From Pseudomonas sp. ICMP22404 (lineage in GTDB: Bacteria; Pseudomonadota; Gammaproteobacteria; Pseudomonadales; Pseudomonadaceae), in NCBI RefSeq assembly GCF_006227205.1, contig NZ_VCNG01000003.1, positions 310,001 to 374,000 on the forward strand: 64,000 nt of DNA, read 5' to 3'. The notes below the pieces were generated by a model. That model was not told where the DNA came from. It was given only the letters and a program-made list of their open reading frames with translations, and made no database searches. Each line of letters opens with the position of its first letter. Positions within the stretch are counted from its first letter, which is position 1. The position numbers and the translations under genes are program-made. Shown here in pieces: positions 34,281 through 44,360 of the stretch.

Positions 34281-35651
34281 CTAGCCCAGCAACTGGCTCA
34301 ACACCGCCCGCAACTTGCCCGGCTTGACCGGTTTGTTGAGCAGCGGCGCATTCAGTTTGCGCAGGGCGCGACGGCACTGGTCGCTGCGGTCGGCGGTGAT
34401 GATCACCGCCGGGATGGTCTGCTGGAAATGCTCACGCAGGTGCTTGACCACTTCGCAGCCGACCACCCCGTGATCCAGGTGGAAATCCGCCAGGATCAGT
34501 TCCGGTGCTTGGCCTTGCAGCACGTCGATAGCAGCCGCTTCGTCGGTGGCGGTCAGCACGTCGCAGCCCCACTGCCCCAGCAACGCGGCCATGCTTTGCA
34601 GGATGCTGAGTTCATTGTCGATCACCAGCAGCCGGCGTCCGGGCAACGGGTTGCCGGTCATCGCCTGGACGGGCGTCTCGGACAACGGCAACGGTTTTTC
34701 ATCCGACAGCGGCACTTCGATGCTGAACACCGAGCCGCGTCCTGGCCGGGAACGCACCTGGACCCGATAGCCGAGAATATGGGCGATGCGCTCGACGATC
34801 GCCAATCCCAACCCCACGCCTTTGCGATCCGCCGCCCGGCCCACGTCCAGCTGGTTGAACTCGAGAAAAATCGATTCCAGGCAGTCGGCGGCAATGCCGC
34901 GTCCCGTGTCCCAGACCTCCAGGCTCAGGCGCCCTCCCCGGCGCCTGGCGGCCAGGAGAATGCCGCCGTGGTCCGTGTAGCGGCAGGCGTTGCTGAGCAG
35001 ATTGCGCAAGATCCGCGTCAGCAGACGCAGGTCGGTCATGACCACTTCATCACCGAAGCGCGCGCGCAGCGCCAGTCCCGCGGCGCCCGCCACCGATTGA
35101 AACTCGGAAACCAACGGCGCCAGCAACTCGTCCAGCCGATAGGACGCAACGTCCGGGCGAACCGCAGCCTGGTCCAGCCGGGAAATGTCCAGCAGGTCGG
35201 TGAGCAGGTCTTCCGCGCCCTCCAAGGCCTGGTGAGTGCGTTCCACCAGGACCTGCTCGGGGTTCGGCAACTGGCGCTCGCGCAGCGTGGCAATCAGCAG
35301 GCGCGCGGCGTTGAGCGGCTGGAGCAGGTCATGGCTGGCGGCGGCCAGGTACTTGTCCTTGCTGCGGTTGGCGGCCTGGGCGGCGTCGCGGGCGTCGCGC
35401 AACTGCTGCTCGACGAGCTTGCGCTGGGCGATCTGCTGCTGGAGGTTGTGATTGGCTTCCAATAGCTCATCGGTGCGTTCGGCCACCCGCTGCTCCAACT
35501 GATCGTTGAGTTGTTGCAGGCGCTGGCGGGCCAGCTCCAGGTCTTCGAGGCGCGCCGCCAGTTCGGGATAATGGCTCTTGCGCGTCGAATGGTTGCCCAA
35601 CCCCAGCAGCCCGGCCAGGGCTTTTTGCTGTTCGTCAGAGGGCTTCGCCAT
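34281..35651 (-). CDS. ercS: Hybrid histidine kinase ErcS-like
   Basis: 456 residues from MAKPSDEQQ; GAGG precedes the ATG by 6 nt and the start overlaps the ercA stop by 17 bp. No membrane segment or PAS domain. A coiled coil (~25-90) leads into HisKA with SHDLLQPLNAARL, a HATPase domain (NLLSNACRYTDHGG, GRGIAADC, GVGLGLAIVERI), then a C-terminal receiver with ILADFHLDHG. It corresponds to ErcS beside ercA in P. aeruginosa, part of the regulation of ethanol oxidation. The signal must reach it through the cytosol or a partner protein. Confidence 0.85.
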   Translation of the reverse strand: MAKPSDEQQKALAGLLGLGNHSTRKSHYPELAARLEDLELARQRLQQLNDQLEQRVAERTDELLEANHNLQQQIAQRKLVEQQLRDARDAAQAANRSKDKYLAAASHDLLQPLNAARLLIATLRERQLPNPEQVLVERTHQALEGAEDLLTDLLDISRLDQAAVRPDVASYRLDELLAPLVSEFQSVAGAAGLALRARFGDEVVMTDLRLLTRILRNLLSNACRYTDHGGILLAARRRGGRLSLEVWDTGRGIAADCLESIFLEFNQLDVGRAADRKGVGLGLAIVERIAHILGYRVQVRSRPGRGSVFSIEVPLSDEKPLPLSETPVQAMTGNPLPGRRLLVIDNELSILQSMAALLGQWGCDVLTATDEAAAIDVLQGQAPELILADFHLDHGVVGCEVVKHLREHFQQTIPAVIITADRSDQCRRALRKLNAPLLNKPVKPGKLRAVLSQLLG

Positions 35652-36813
35652 AGACGACCTCGACATCCCGCTGGCTCGACTCCCGAGGGTTGGTGAGAAT
35701 GCACGGATCATGCATCGCGTGCTGGGACAGGAAAGGAATATCCGAAGTGCTCACGCCATGCAGTCCCAGTGTTTCGTGGAAACCGATGGTGCGCTTGAGC
35801 GCGATCAGGTGTTCCACCAATCGCGTGCGGATCTGCCGATGATTCAATCCACGGCAGTCGATCCCCAACGTTTCGGCGATCACCTTGAAACGGTCCGGCG
35901 CCGAGTTGTAGTTGAACGCCACCACATGCTCCACCAACACCGCGTTGCACAACCCATGAGGCAGGTCCAGGAAGCCCCCCAGGCTGTGGGACATGGCGTG
36001 CACGGCACCGAGAATGGCATTGGAGAACGCCAGCCCGGCCTGCATGCTGCCGAGCATGATCTTTTCCCGCAGGGCGACATCCGCCGGGTTGGCAATCATC
36101 TGCACCAGGTTGCTGTTGATCAGCCGCATCGCCTCCAGCGCGTGGGGGTCGGTGAGCGGGCCGTGGCCGGTGGAGACGAAGGCCTCGATAGCATGCACCA
36201 GCGCGTCGATGCCGGTACAGGCCGACAGAAACGGGTCCATGCTCAGGGTGGTTTCCGGGTCGATCAGCGAGACATCCGGCACGGCGGCCTTGCTGACGAT
36301 GGAAAACTTCATGCGCTCCTGCTGGTTGGAGATGATCACGAACTGCGAAACATCGGCCGAGGTCCCGGCTGTGGTGGGGATCAGGATCAGCGGTGGGCTG
36401 GGCACGTGCAGGGTGTCGACGCCTTCGAATTCGAGAATGTTGCGGCCATGGGCGACCACGATCCCGATGGCTTTGCCGCAGTCCATGGGACTGCCGCCAC
36501 CGACAGCGACGATGACGTCACAGTGGTTTTCCCGGTACAGCTCGGCACCGAGCATCACTTCCTCGACACGGGGATTGGGCGAAACGCCACTGTAGATGCA
36601 GTAATCGATCCCCAGGGCCTGGAGGCTGGCCTCGACATCACCCACCCAACCGGCGGCGATGACGCCTGGATCGGTGACCACCAACACCTTTCGCGCGCCG
36701 AAGGTCTGGGCGTAATTACCGACATTGTGCCGGCAACCGGCACCGAACATGATTTCAGGAGAAACGAACTTGCGCAGCGGACTGAGGCTCATCTTTTCGG
36801 GTACATGGCTCAT
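35635..36813 (-). CDS. ercA: Iron-containing alcohol dehydrogenase ErcA
   Basis: 392 residues, group III Fe-ADH. NAD-binding GGGSPMDCGKA and the metal site GAVHAMSHSLGGFLDLPHG with its His ligands are visible. In P. aeruginosa ercA is needed for normal regulation of the ethanol oxidation system rather than as the main dehydrogenase. Its stop overlaps ercS. AATAAGAA (plus-strand 36825-36832) just before the ribosome site matches a Crc/Hfq target. It follows pqqA on the same strand, with a hairpin between them. Confidence 0.9.
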   Translation of the reverse strand: MSHVPEKMSLSPLRKFVSPEIMFGAGCRHNVGNYAQTFGARKVLVVTDPGVIAAGWVGDVEASLQALGIDYCIYSGVSPNPRVEEVMLGAELYRENHCDVIVAVGGGSPMDCGKAIGIVVAHGRNILEFEGVDTLHVPSPPLILIPTTAGTSADVSQFVIISNQQERMKFSIVSKAAVPDVSLIDPETTLSMDPFLSACTGIDALVHAIEAFVSTGHGPLTDPHALEAMRLINSNLVQMIANPADVALREKIMLGSMQAGLAFSNAILGAVHAMSHSLGGFLDLPHGLCNAVLVEHVVAFNYNSAPDRFKVIAETLGIDCRGLNHRQIRTRLVEHLIALKRTIGFHETLGLHGVSTSDIPFLSQHAMHDPCILTNPRESSQRDVEVVYGEAL

Positions 36814-36890
36814 TGGTAAGCCTGTTCTTATTGTGTTGGATACCCAGAGCCTAAAGCATCCCGCCGTTAATGCAATCAGACCAAAGGGTA

Positions 36891-36917
36891 GCCCGGCCTG
36901 AACGCCTCAGGCCGGGC
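36891..36917 (-). terminator. Hairpin between pqqA and ercA
   Basis: GCCCGGCCTG pairs perfectly with CAGGCCGGGC around a 7-base loop, starting 7 bp after the pqqA stop. The following minus-strand sequence (TACCCTTTGG) lacks a real T-run. It probably attenuates or protects rather than fully terminates, leaving pqqA more expressed than ercA. Confidence 0.65.
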
Positions 36918-36923
36918 CGACGC

Positions 36924-36995
36924 TTATCGATTGGCGAAGTACATCGTCACTTCGAAGCCGATACGCAGGTCGGTGTACGCGGGTTTAGTCCACAT
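36924..36995 (-). CDS. pqqA: PQQ precursor peptide PqqA
   Basis: 23 residues, [20 protein letters not shown] then ANR. The Glu and Tyr in EVTMY (E15 and Y19) are the pair crosslinked to build pyrroloquinoline quinone. GAGGAAA lies 7 nt before the ATG. No pqqB, C, D, E or F is in this window, so this is an orphan precursor gene inside the ped/erc locus, close to the two PQQ-dependent dehydrogenases that need the cofactor. Two copies of the ped-locus 14-bp element stand 72-95 bp upstream. Confidence 0.95.
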
Positions 36996-37066
36996 GGGTC
37001 TTTCCTCTTCTTGTACCGGGCGATTCCGGCAAGGTCATTAATGCACGGGGTGCCGTGGGTTCGAAT

Positions 37067-37103
37067 GCTACTTTCGAAGCGGTGGAGGGGGTGCGTTGGT
37101 AGC
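37067..37103. promoter_or_regulatory. Ped-locus 14-bp element, two copies, upstream of pqqA
   Basis: GCTACTTTCGAAGC (37067-37080) and GGTGCGTTGGTAGC (37090-37103), 23 bp apart start to start, 72 and 95 bp before the pqqA ATG. Confidence 0.55.
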
Positions 37104-37120
37104 AGGTCCTACACATCAAA

Positions 37121-37210
37121 TGTGGGAGCGAGCCTGCTCGCGATGGCGGCGGGTCAGCCAACACAATCGTCGACTGATCCGGCCTCATCGCGAGCAGGCT
37201 CGCTCCCACA
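37121..37210. repeat. REP pair (GTGGGAGC family)
   Basis: A complete inverted pair, ending 24 bp from the stop codon of the aldehyde dehydrogenase gene. Confidence 0.9.
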
Positions 37211-37233
37211 GGGTTCAGCGCTGTTTCCGAAAG

Positions 37234-38754
<1,521 letters not shown>

Positions 38755-38904
38755 GATGGGCCTCTGCCTGGTCGATGCCTGTCACGGGACAGGCGATAGG
38801 CCGATGGTAGAGAGCCCCGCCGGCCAGACGAATGCGTCGTTGGCAGGAGGGGCTCTCGTTATTTGGTCGTAGGTTTTCCGCAATTTCTGAATGGGTCTGG
38901 CTTT

Positions 38905-38994
38905 TGTGGGAGCGAGCCTGCTCGCGATGGCGGCGGATCAATCAACCTGGATGTTGAATGTCATGGCCCCATCGCGAGCAGGCTCGCTCCCACA
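38905..38994. repeat. REP pair (GTGGGAGC family)
   Basis: An inverted pair between pedH (3' end) and the aldehyde dehydrogenase start. Confidence 0.9.
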
Positions 38995-39026
38995 GGTTGC
39001 GCATCTACAGTGGATGTAAGATCAGC

Positions 39027-40802
39027 TCAACGCTTGGCCACCAGATCCTTCGGCAACTTGAAGGTCCAGAGCATCCCACCCTGGTTGAAGTCCTTCACCC
39101 GCTTGGCCACTTCGCCGCCCCACAGCGGCACCGCGCCGCCCCAGCCGGACACCACGGAGACGTACTGCTCGCCATCCATTTCCCAGGTAATCGGCGAGCC
39201 GAGCACGCCGGAACCGGTCTGGAATTCCCAGACCTTTTCCCCGGTCTTGGCGTTGAAGGCCTGGAGGAAGCCTTCAGGCGTACCGGTGAATACCAGGTTG
39301 CCCTTGGTGGTCAGCACCCCGCCCCACAGCGGCGCGTAGTTCTTGTGGCGCCAGACTTCCTTGCCAGTCTTCGGATCGATGGCCCGCAGCACGCCGATGT
39401 AGTCCTCGTTCAGCGGCTTGATGGTGAACCCGGCCCCGAGGAACGCCGCGCCTTTCTTGTAGGCGATGCCTTCGTTCCAGATGTCCATGCCCCACTCGTT
39501 GGACGGTACGTAGAACAGCCCGGTGTCCTGGTTGTAGGCCATGGGCATCCAGTTTTTCGCACCGAGGAACGCCGGGGCGACGAACACCGAACTGCCCTTG
39601 GCTTCAGTGCCCGGCGCGCCCGGACGGCTGGCCTCGTTGTAGATCGGCCGACCGTCCTTGTCCAGGCCACTGGCCCAGGTGATCTTGTCGACGAACGGGA
39701 AGCCACGGATGAACTTGCCGTTGGTGCGATCAAGCACATAGAAGAAGCCGTTACGGTCGGCGGTGGCGGCAGCCTTGATGTCCTTGCCGCCTTCCTTGTA
39801 GTTGAAGGAGATCAGCTCGTTGACGCCGTCATAGTCCCAACCGTCGTGGGGCGTGCTCTGGAAGTGCCACTTGATGCTGCCGTCGTCCGGATTCAGGGCC
39901 AGGCGCGACGAGGAATAGAGGTTGTCGCCAGGACGCAGGTGGGAGTTCCATGGGGCCGGGTTGCCGGTGCCGAACAGCAGCAGGTTGGTTTCCGGATCGT
40001 AGTAGCCGCCGAGCCAGGGCGCAGCGCCGCCGGTTTTCCAGAGGTCTCCCGGCCAGGTCTTACCGGCCTCGCCGCCGGAAATGCCATTCTCGACCGCCTT
40101 CCCGTCCTTGTAGACGTAGCCCATGTGCCCTTCTACGGTCGGCCGAGTCCACAGCAGCTCACCGTTTTTCGGGTCGAAGGCACTGATCTGGCCCACCACG
40201 CCAAACTCGCCGCCCGCCACGCCAGTGATCAGCTTGCCGTTGACGACGATAGGGGCAGCGCTGATGGAGTAGCCTTCCTTGTGGTCGGCGACTTTCTTGC
40301 TCCACACCACCTTGCCGGTGTCCTTGTTCAAGGCGACCAGCTTGGCATCGAGGGTGCCGAAGAACACCAGGTCGCCGTACAACGCCACGCCACGGTTGAT
40401 CACGTCGCAGCAGGGACGGATGTCATCGGGCAGGCGCGCATCGTACTGCCAGAGCTTCTTGCCGGTACGGGCGTCCACCGCGAACACCCGCGAATAGGAT
40501 CCGGTGAGGTACATCACCCCATCCTTGATCATCGGCTGGGCCTGCTGGCCGCGCTGTTTTTCACCGCCGAAGGAGAACGCCCAGACTGGCCGCAGGTCCT
40601 TGACGTTGTTGACGTTGAGGGTATCGAGTGGGCTGTAGCGCTGGCCCTGGACGCCCAGGCCATTGGTGACGATCTGTTGCGGGTTCTTCGGGTCCTGGAG
40701 AATTTCCTGATCGGTCACGGCGGCCAGGGCCGAACCCGACAGCAGCATGGCACTGAGCAGCAGGCTCACGGCGAAGGGTTGGCGACGTGCGGGATGAGTC
40801 AT
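39027..40802 (-). CDS. pedH: Lanthanide-type PQQ-dependent alcohol dehydrogenase (PedH-like)
   Basis: 591 residues from [10 protein letters not shown], with signal peptide ([16 protein letters not shown]). Eight-bladed PQQ propeller; the adjacent-cysteine disulfide [12 protein letters not shown] and repeated Trp-docking motifs are present. In WDYDGVNE the catalytic Asp (D323) is followed two residues later by a second Asp (D325), the marker of rare-earth-dependent enzymes such as PedH and XoxF. It oxidises short alcohols and aldehydes in the periplasm, passing electrons to cytochrome c. AACAATAA (plus-strand 40820-40827) before the ribosome site fits Crc/Hfq control. Confidence 0.92.
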   Translation of the reverse strand: MTHPARRQPFAVSLLLSAMLLSGSALAAVTDQEILQDPKNPQQIVTNGLGVQGQRYSPLDTLNVNNVKDLRPVWAFSFGGEKQRGQQAQPMIKDGVMYLTGSYSRVFAVDARTGKKLWQYDARLPDDIRPCCDVINRGVALYGDLVFFGTLDAKLVALNKDTGKVVWSKKVADHKEGYSISAAPIVVNGKLITGVAGGEFGVVGQISAFDPKNGELLWTRPTVEGHMGYVYKDGKAVENGISGGEAGKTWPGDLWKTGGAAPWLGGYYDPETNLLLFGTGNPAPWNSHLRPGDNLYSSSRLALNPDDGSIKWHFQSTPHDGWDYDGVNELISFNYKEGGKDIKAAATADRNGFFYVLDRTNGKFIRGFPFVDKITWASGLDKDGRPIYNEASRPGAPGTEAKGSSVFVAPAFLGAKNWMPMAYNQDTGLFYVPSNEWGMDIWNEGIAYKKGAAFLGAGFTIKPLNEDYIGVLRAIDPKTGKEVWRHKNYAPLWGGVLTTKGNLVFTGTPEGFLQAFNAKTGEKVWEFQTGSGVLGSPITWEMDGEQYVSVVSGWGGAVPLWGGEVAKRVKDFNQGGMLWTFKLPKDLVAKR

Positions 40803-40910
40803 GACGGCTACCTCTGCGGTTATTGTTATACCCGGGAAATTTTCCCGGTCTGCCACAGATTCTTGGGCTCGGGGCCGCTGCCAACAATTGCACGCTGTGT
40901 TGAGTTTTCT

Positions 40911-40924
40911 AGTTCCTTGGTACA
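40911..40924. promoter_or_regulatory. Ped-locus 14-bp element, single clear copy, upstream of pedH
   Basis: AGTTCCTTGGTACA, 109 bp before the pedH ATG. CTAGTTCCTTGGTA is shared exactly with the pedE/pedF gap. No convincing second copy 22 bp away was found, unlike most of the other promoters. Confidence 0.5.
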
Positions 40925-40964
40925 TGTAAGAGACACACACAATCCCTTGTGGCGAGGGAGTTTG

Positions 40965-41053
40965 CTGTGGGAGCAAAGCTTGCTCGCGATGAAAACGCCT
41001 CGGTTTCAAATAGACCGCGGTGTCTTCATCGCGGGCAAGCCTTGCTCCCACAG
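40965..41053. repeat. REP pair overlapping a gene 3' end
   Basis: The left half begins TGTGGGAGCAAAGCTTGCTC; the right half GCGGGCAAGCCTTGCTCCCA lies inside the coding end of the metallohydrolase gene. A half element of the GTGGCGAGG family precedes it at about 40949. Confidence 0.88.
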
Positions 41054-41979
41054 AGAGGGACTTCCACCCGCTTCATCCCCACCCGCTCATACCGCGGATA
41101 AAGATGACTGACACTGCGAATCAGCTCATAGCGGCTCAGACTGATCCCGGCAAAGCGCTCGGGAATGGGGCTGCGGATCATCTCGGCCATGTCGTCGCCC
41201 CGGGTGGCGCCGTCGCGCATCAATTGATCGAGCCAGCCCAGGTAGTCGCGCATCTGCGCAAAGGGCCCGGCATCGCTCGCCACCGGCCCATGGCCGGGAA
41301 CGATCAGCATCCAGGGCAAGGCCTGCAAGGTGTCCAGGTCCTTGAGCCACACCTCCAGTCCCGGGCTGTTTGGCGTGGTCAGGGCCCGCTCGTAGAACAC
41401 CAGATCGCCGGCGAACAGCACGCCGGTGGTTTCGTCCAGGATCGCCAGGTCAGCCCCGGTGTGCCCAGCCAGTTGCAGTAGCCGCAGCGAATGATTGCCC
41501 ACCTTCAGCGTACCGGGAGCCAACACCTGGGTCGGCAGCACCACCTCGGTGCCACGCATCCAGTCGCCCACCAACCGGTACATGTTTTCCGCCATGGCGT
41601 CGCCTTGCTGGCGGAGCAGGTCCGTGGTGCCTGCCAGCGCGCCGATAGGTACGTCGCTGAAGGCCTGGTTGCCCAACACATGATCCGGATGATGATGGGT
41701 CAGCAGCACCTGGACCACCGGTTTGTCCGTGGTCGCCGCGATGGCCTGGCGCAAGGCTTCCCCGTAGCGCTTCGACGGCCCGGTGTCGATCACCACCACA
41801 CCGGCGTCGGTGACGATGAAACCGGTGTTGACGATGTTGCCACCGTTGTCCTTGGCGAAATTCTCGGTGCTGCCTTCCAGCAGCCACGTGTCCTCGGCGA
41901 TCTGCCGGGGCTTGAGCGAATAGTCCGCCGCGCTGGCCCACACCGGCAGGCACAAACAGAGCAATAACATCCAGCGCAT
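41026..41979 (-). CDS. Quinoprotein-associated metallo-beta-lactamase-fold hydrolase
   Basis: 317 residues with signal peptide ([20 protein letters not shown]). The metal site is [10 protein letters not shown], with further His in AGHTGAD and VPGHGPVA. Members encoded beside PQQ dehydrogenases are called quinoprotein relay system zinc metallohydrolases; their chemistry is not established. AAGGAG precedes the start; the gene follows the SoxYZ-like carrier by 16 bp. The last ~11 residues ([11 protein letters not shown]) and the stop codon are encoded by a REP half, so the original C-terminus was probably replaced. Confidence 0.85.
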   Translation of the reverse strand: MRWMLLLCLCLPVWASAADYSLKPRQIAEDTWLLEGSTENFAKDNGGNIVNTGFIVTDAGVVVIDTGPSKRYGEALRQAIAATTDKPVVQVLLTHHHPDHVLGNQAFSDVPIGALAGTTDLLRQQGDAMAENMYRLVGDWMRGTEVVLPTQVLAPGTLKVGNHSLRLLQLAGHTGADLAILDETTGVLFAGDLVFYERALTTPNSPGLEVWLKDLDTLQALPWMLIVPGHGPVASDAGPFAQMRDYLGWLDQLMRDGATRGDDMAEMIRSPIPERFAGISLSRYELIRSVSHLYPRYERVGMKRVEVPLCGSKACPR

Positions 41980-41995
41980 GGCGCGCTCCTTGGGG

Positions 41996-42754
41996 TCAGG
42001 GGATCGCCGCCTCGAATTGATTGCCGCTGTTGTCGCGCAACATCAAGCGGGTCTGCCCGGGGCCTTGTACGTCGAAGCCCAGGTTGGGGTTTTCGCTGAC
42101 TGCCGGGAACAGCTCCAGGCGCGCCAGCACCCGGTTGTCGGCGTCGAGCAATTGAGCCTGATTAAGGAAGAACTCAGGAATGCCGCTGACCAGGCCGTTG
42201 TCCATCGGATGAGCCACTTGCACGCGCAGGCGACTGGTGTCGCCCCGGGGATAACGGGCACCGAGCACTTCGCCCAGGTGTTCCTCCCACCCCGGCTGGG
42301 TGCGCACCACACTGGGCGCGGTACAGCCACCGCCGGCCGCGTCGATCAGGGTCGAACCAACGTGCCACAGGCCGTCGCGGGTCTGTACGGCGGCGCGCAA
42401 TGGGGTGGCTTGCTCGATGCGGATGCGGATCGACAACCAGGGCAGGACTCGCTCCCCCGGCTGGAAATCGACGATCCTGGGCAACGGATTGAGTTCTGCC
42501 CAGGCCAGCATCCGGACCACATCACCGGTAAAAGCGCGGGCATCGATTTCCAGCGGCACCTGGCGGGCATCTTCGGCAAAGGGAGGCGCCAACAGCCGGA
42601 CCCGCTCGTCGAACACGAACGGTGCGTCGCCCAGCAGTTGCTTGTGATAGAACGCCCACATCACCGACGGAACCGGGTCCTTTCCAGGCTCGACCGCTGC
42701 CAGCGTCATCATTGGCAAGCCGAATCCCAGCAGGCAACACGCGAGCCATTTCAT
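41996..42754 (-). CDS. Quinoprotein dehydrogenase-associated SoxYZ-like carrier
   Basis: 252 residues from MKWLACCLLG, with signal peptide. It fuses a SoxY-like domain with the terminal-type GGGC (DAAGGGCTAPS, usually the swinging-arm cysteine) to a SoxZ-like C-terminal domain (VQVAHPMDNGLVSGIPEFF). Sulfur-oxidation SoxYZ carries substrates on that cysteine; in PQQ-alcohol loci the role is unknown. It sits between the periplasmic binding protein (10 bp upstream) and the metallohydrolase (16 bp downstream), so the three are surely co-transcribed and likely act together in the periplasm. Confidence 0.85.
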   Translation of the reverse strand: MKWLACCLLGFGLPMMTLAAVEPGKDPVPSVMWAFYHKQLLGDAPFVFDERVRLLAPPFAEDARQVPLEIDARAFTGDVVRMLAWAELNPLPRIVDFQPGERVLPWLSIRIRIEQATPLRAAVQTRDGLWHVGSTLIDAAGGGCTAPSVVRTQPGWEEHLGEVLGARYPRGDTSRLRVQVAHPMDNGLVSGIPEFFLNQAQLLDADNRVLARLELFPAVSENPNLGFDVQGPGQTRLMLRDNSGNQFEAAIP

Positions 42755-42764
42755 CCCTGCGCTC

Positions 42765-43640
42765 CTATTGATACATCTCCGGCACGTCGTAACGCAGGCC
42801 GTAATGGGCATAGACGGCCTTGAGGCTGCCGTCGCGGATGAGGCCTTCCAGCGCTTCCTCCACTGCATAGGCCAGTTGCCGGTTGCTTTCATGCACCGCC
42901 ATGCCGATTTCCCAGCGCTGCTTGCCCATGTTCGGGTAGGCGTTTTCCGCCAAGGCCAGTTGCGCATCGGCGGCCTCGTGGACCTGCCAGTCGACCTCGC
43001 CGCGCATGGCCATGACAGCGTCGACCTCACCCGCCTGCATGGCCTTGAACGCCTGGCCGACGCTGGGGTAGTGATGGGTCCTGGCACTGAGCATGCCGTT
43101 GAACACCGACGTCAGGTAGAACGACGGCACGCTGTCGACTTCGACCCCGATGGGATGCTGCTGGAACACCGCGACGCTGCCCACCGAATCCAATCGACGG
43201 CGGTCATAAGCCACTTGCCAACACTCCTGCTGGTAAGGCCCGAACATCACCACCTGGGCATTTTCCAGCTCACCGATGTCGTTGCGTCTTTGCACGTAGT
43301 CGTGATCGTAGGGCACGCGCATCATCATGTCGGCCAGTTGACGGCCGTGCAGCGGACTGCTGCGCCAGATGTAATCGCGCAGGTCGTCGTCAAGCTTCTC
43401 GCCGGGGGGCGCCCAGATCAGCTTCAGCCGCACACCCAGCGCCTTTGCCAGGGCCTGGGCCAGTTCCACATCGACGCCCCTGGGTTGGCCGTCGGCTTCG
43501 AAGCTGTACGGTGCGAAGTCCTTGTAGACCGCCACCTTCAACTCACCGGCGGCAATCATCTGGTCGTAGCTGCGCACTTGCGCCTGCACGGCCTGGCTAC
43601 ACAGCAGCACGCTGCAGATTATCCACGCGAACAGGCGCAT
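42765..43640 (-). CDS. Quinoprotein dehydrogenase-associated periplasmic binding protein
   Basis: 291 residues from MRLFAWIICS; AGGAG lies 8 nt before this ATG inside the end of the cytochrome gene. Signal peptide, then an SBP-family-3-like fold (LKVAVYKDFAPYSFEADGQPRGVDVELAQALAKALG). These proteins are encoded with methanol/ethanol quinoproteins (MxaJ/XoxJ-like). Work on XoxJ suggests dehydrogenase activation or maturation rather than solute import. The cytochrome stop lies 6 bp upstream of this start, so the two are tightly linked. Confidence 0.85.
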   Translation of the reverse strand: MRLFAWIICSVLLCSQAVQAQVRSYDQMIAAGELKVAVYKDFAPYSFEADGQPRGVDVELAQALAKALGVRLKLIWAPPGEKLDDDLRDYIWRSSPLHGRQLADMMMRVPYDHDYVQRRNDIGELENAQVVMFGPYQQECWQVAYDRRRLDSVGSVAVFQQHPIGVEVDSVPSFYLTSVFNGMLSARTHHYPSVGQAFKAMQAGEVDAVMAMRGEVDWQVHEAADAQLALAENAYPNMGKQRWEIGMAVHESNRQLAYAVEEALEGLIRDGSLKAVYAHYGLRYDVPEMYQ

Positions 43641-43645
43641 GGCGA

Positions 43646-44107
43646 TCACTCCTCGACGTGCACGCTGTCAAGGTAGGTGCGCACCGCCCAGAGCGCTTCC
43701 TGGCTCAGGTAATCGGCCATTTTCGGCATGTAGACCCGACCGTCGCGCACCGCGCCATGGCGCACCCGTTCGACGAACCATTCGTCACCGGCTTCGGCGG
43801 CGTCCAGCATGCGCAGGTCGGGCGCGATCCCGCCGGACTTGGCTTCCAGGCCGTGGCAGGCCGCACAGTTCTGGTTGTACGCCGACGAGCCGATCTCCAA
43901 CGCCCGGTCATGCTCGGGCGAGGTGCGGTAGGGGTTCACGGAAGCCCAGCCGTCGCCGTCCAACGCGACGCCGGTATCCTTGATCGGGGTCAGGCCCTTG
44001 GTCTCCACTGCCTGGGGCACTACGTTGCCATGGGCCCATACGGAGCCTGCGCCGGCCAGCCCCATCAGCAAAGCGGTAGCGATGATGGCGTTGCGTTTTG
44101 TTGTCAT
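43646..44107 (-). CDS. pedF: Cytochrome c550, electron acceptor of the PQQ alcohol dehydrogenases
   Basis: 153 residues, signal peptide ending near SVWAHG. One heme site: NQNCAACHGLEA, with a later Met ligand in VYMPKMADYL. It corresponds to ExaB/PedF, which takes electrons from the quinoprotein in the periplasm and passes them to the respiratory chain. It is the first gene of the minus-strand operon cytochrome, binding protein, SoxYZ-like, metallohydrolase, and is divergent from pedE with a shared 253-bp control region. Confidence 0.92.
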   Translation of the reverse strand: MTTKRNAIIATALLMGLAGAGSVWAHGNVVPQAVETKGLTPIKDTGVALDGDGWASVNPYRTSPEHDRALEIGSSAYNQNCAACHGLEAKSGGIAPDLRMLDAAEAGDEWFVERVRHGAVRDGRVYMPKMADYLSQEALWAVRTYLDSVHVEE

Positions 44108-44188
44108 TGTTATGCCCTCTGGATTGCACGCTGACCTCTCTACAGAGGCCGTGCCGTCATCTTAGGAATCGAGCCGCTCCAGCCGAAT

Positions 44189-44224
44189 GCTGCTTTGGTG
44201 GCCGGGTCCTAGTTCCTTGGTAGC
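44189..44224. promoter_or_regulatory. Ped-locus 14-bp element, two copies, in the pedF/pedE gap
   Basis: GCTGCTTTGGTGGC (44189-44202) and AGTTCCTTGGTAGC (44211-44224), 22 bp apart. They are 82 and 104 bp before pedF, the same geometry as at most other ped-locus promoters, and 137-172 bp before pedE on the other side. Confidence 0.6.
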
Positions 44225-44360
44225 AGGCCGTCCGACGCAAGTCGCAAAGACAGGCGGCTCGGGAAGTCTTCCCGGCAAAGGCGGGACTTTTTCCGTATCG
44301 GCAGGCCCCCGGCGCGACCCAACCTAGTCATGCCTAAACCTTTCACTGGGAACTGCCACC

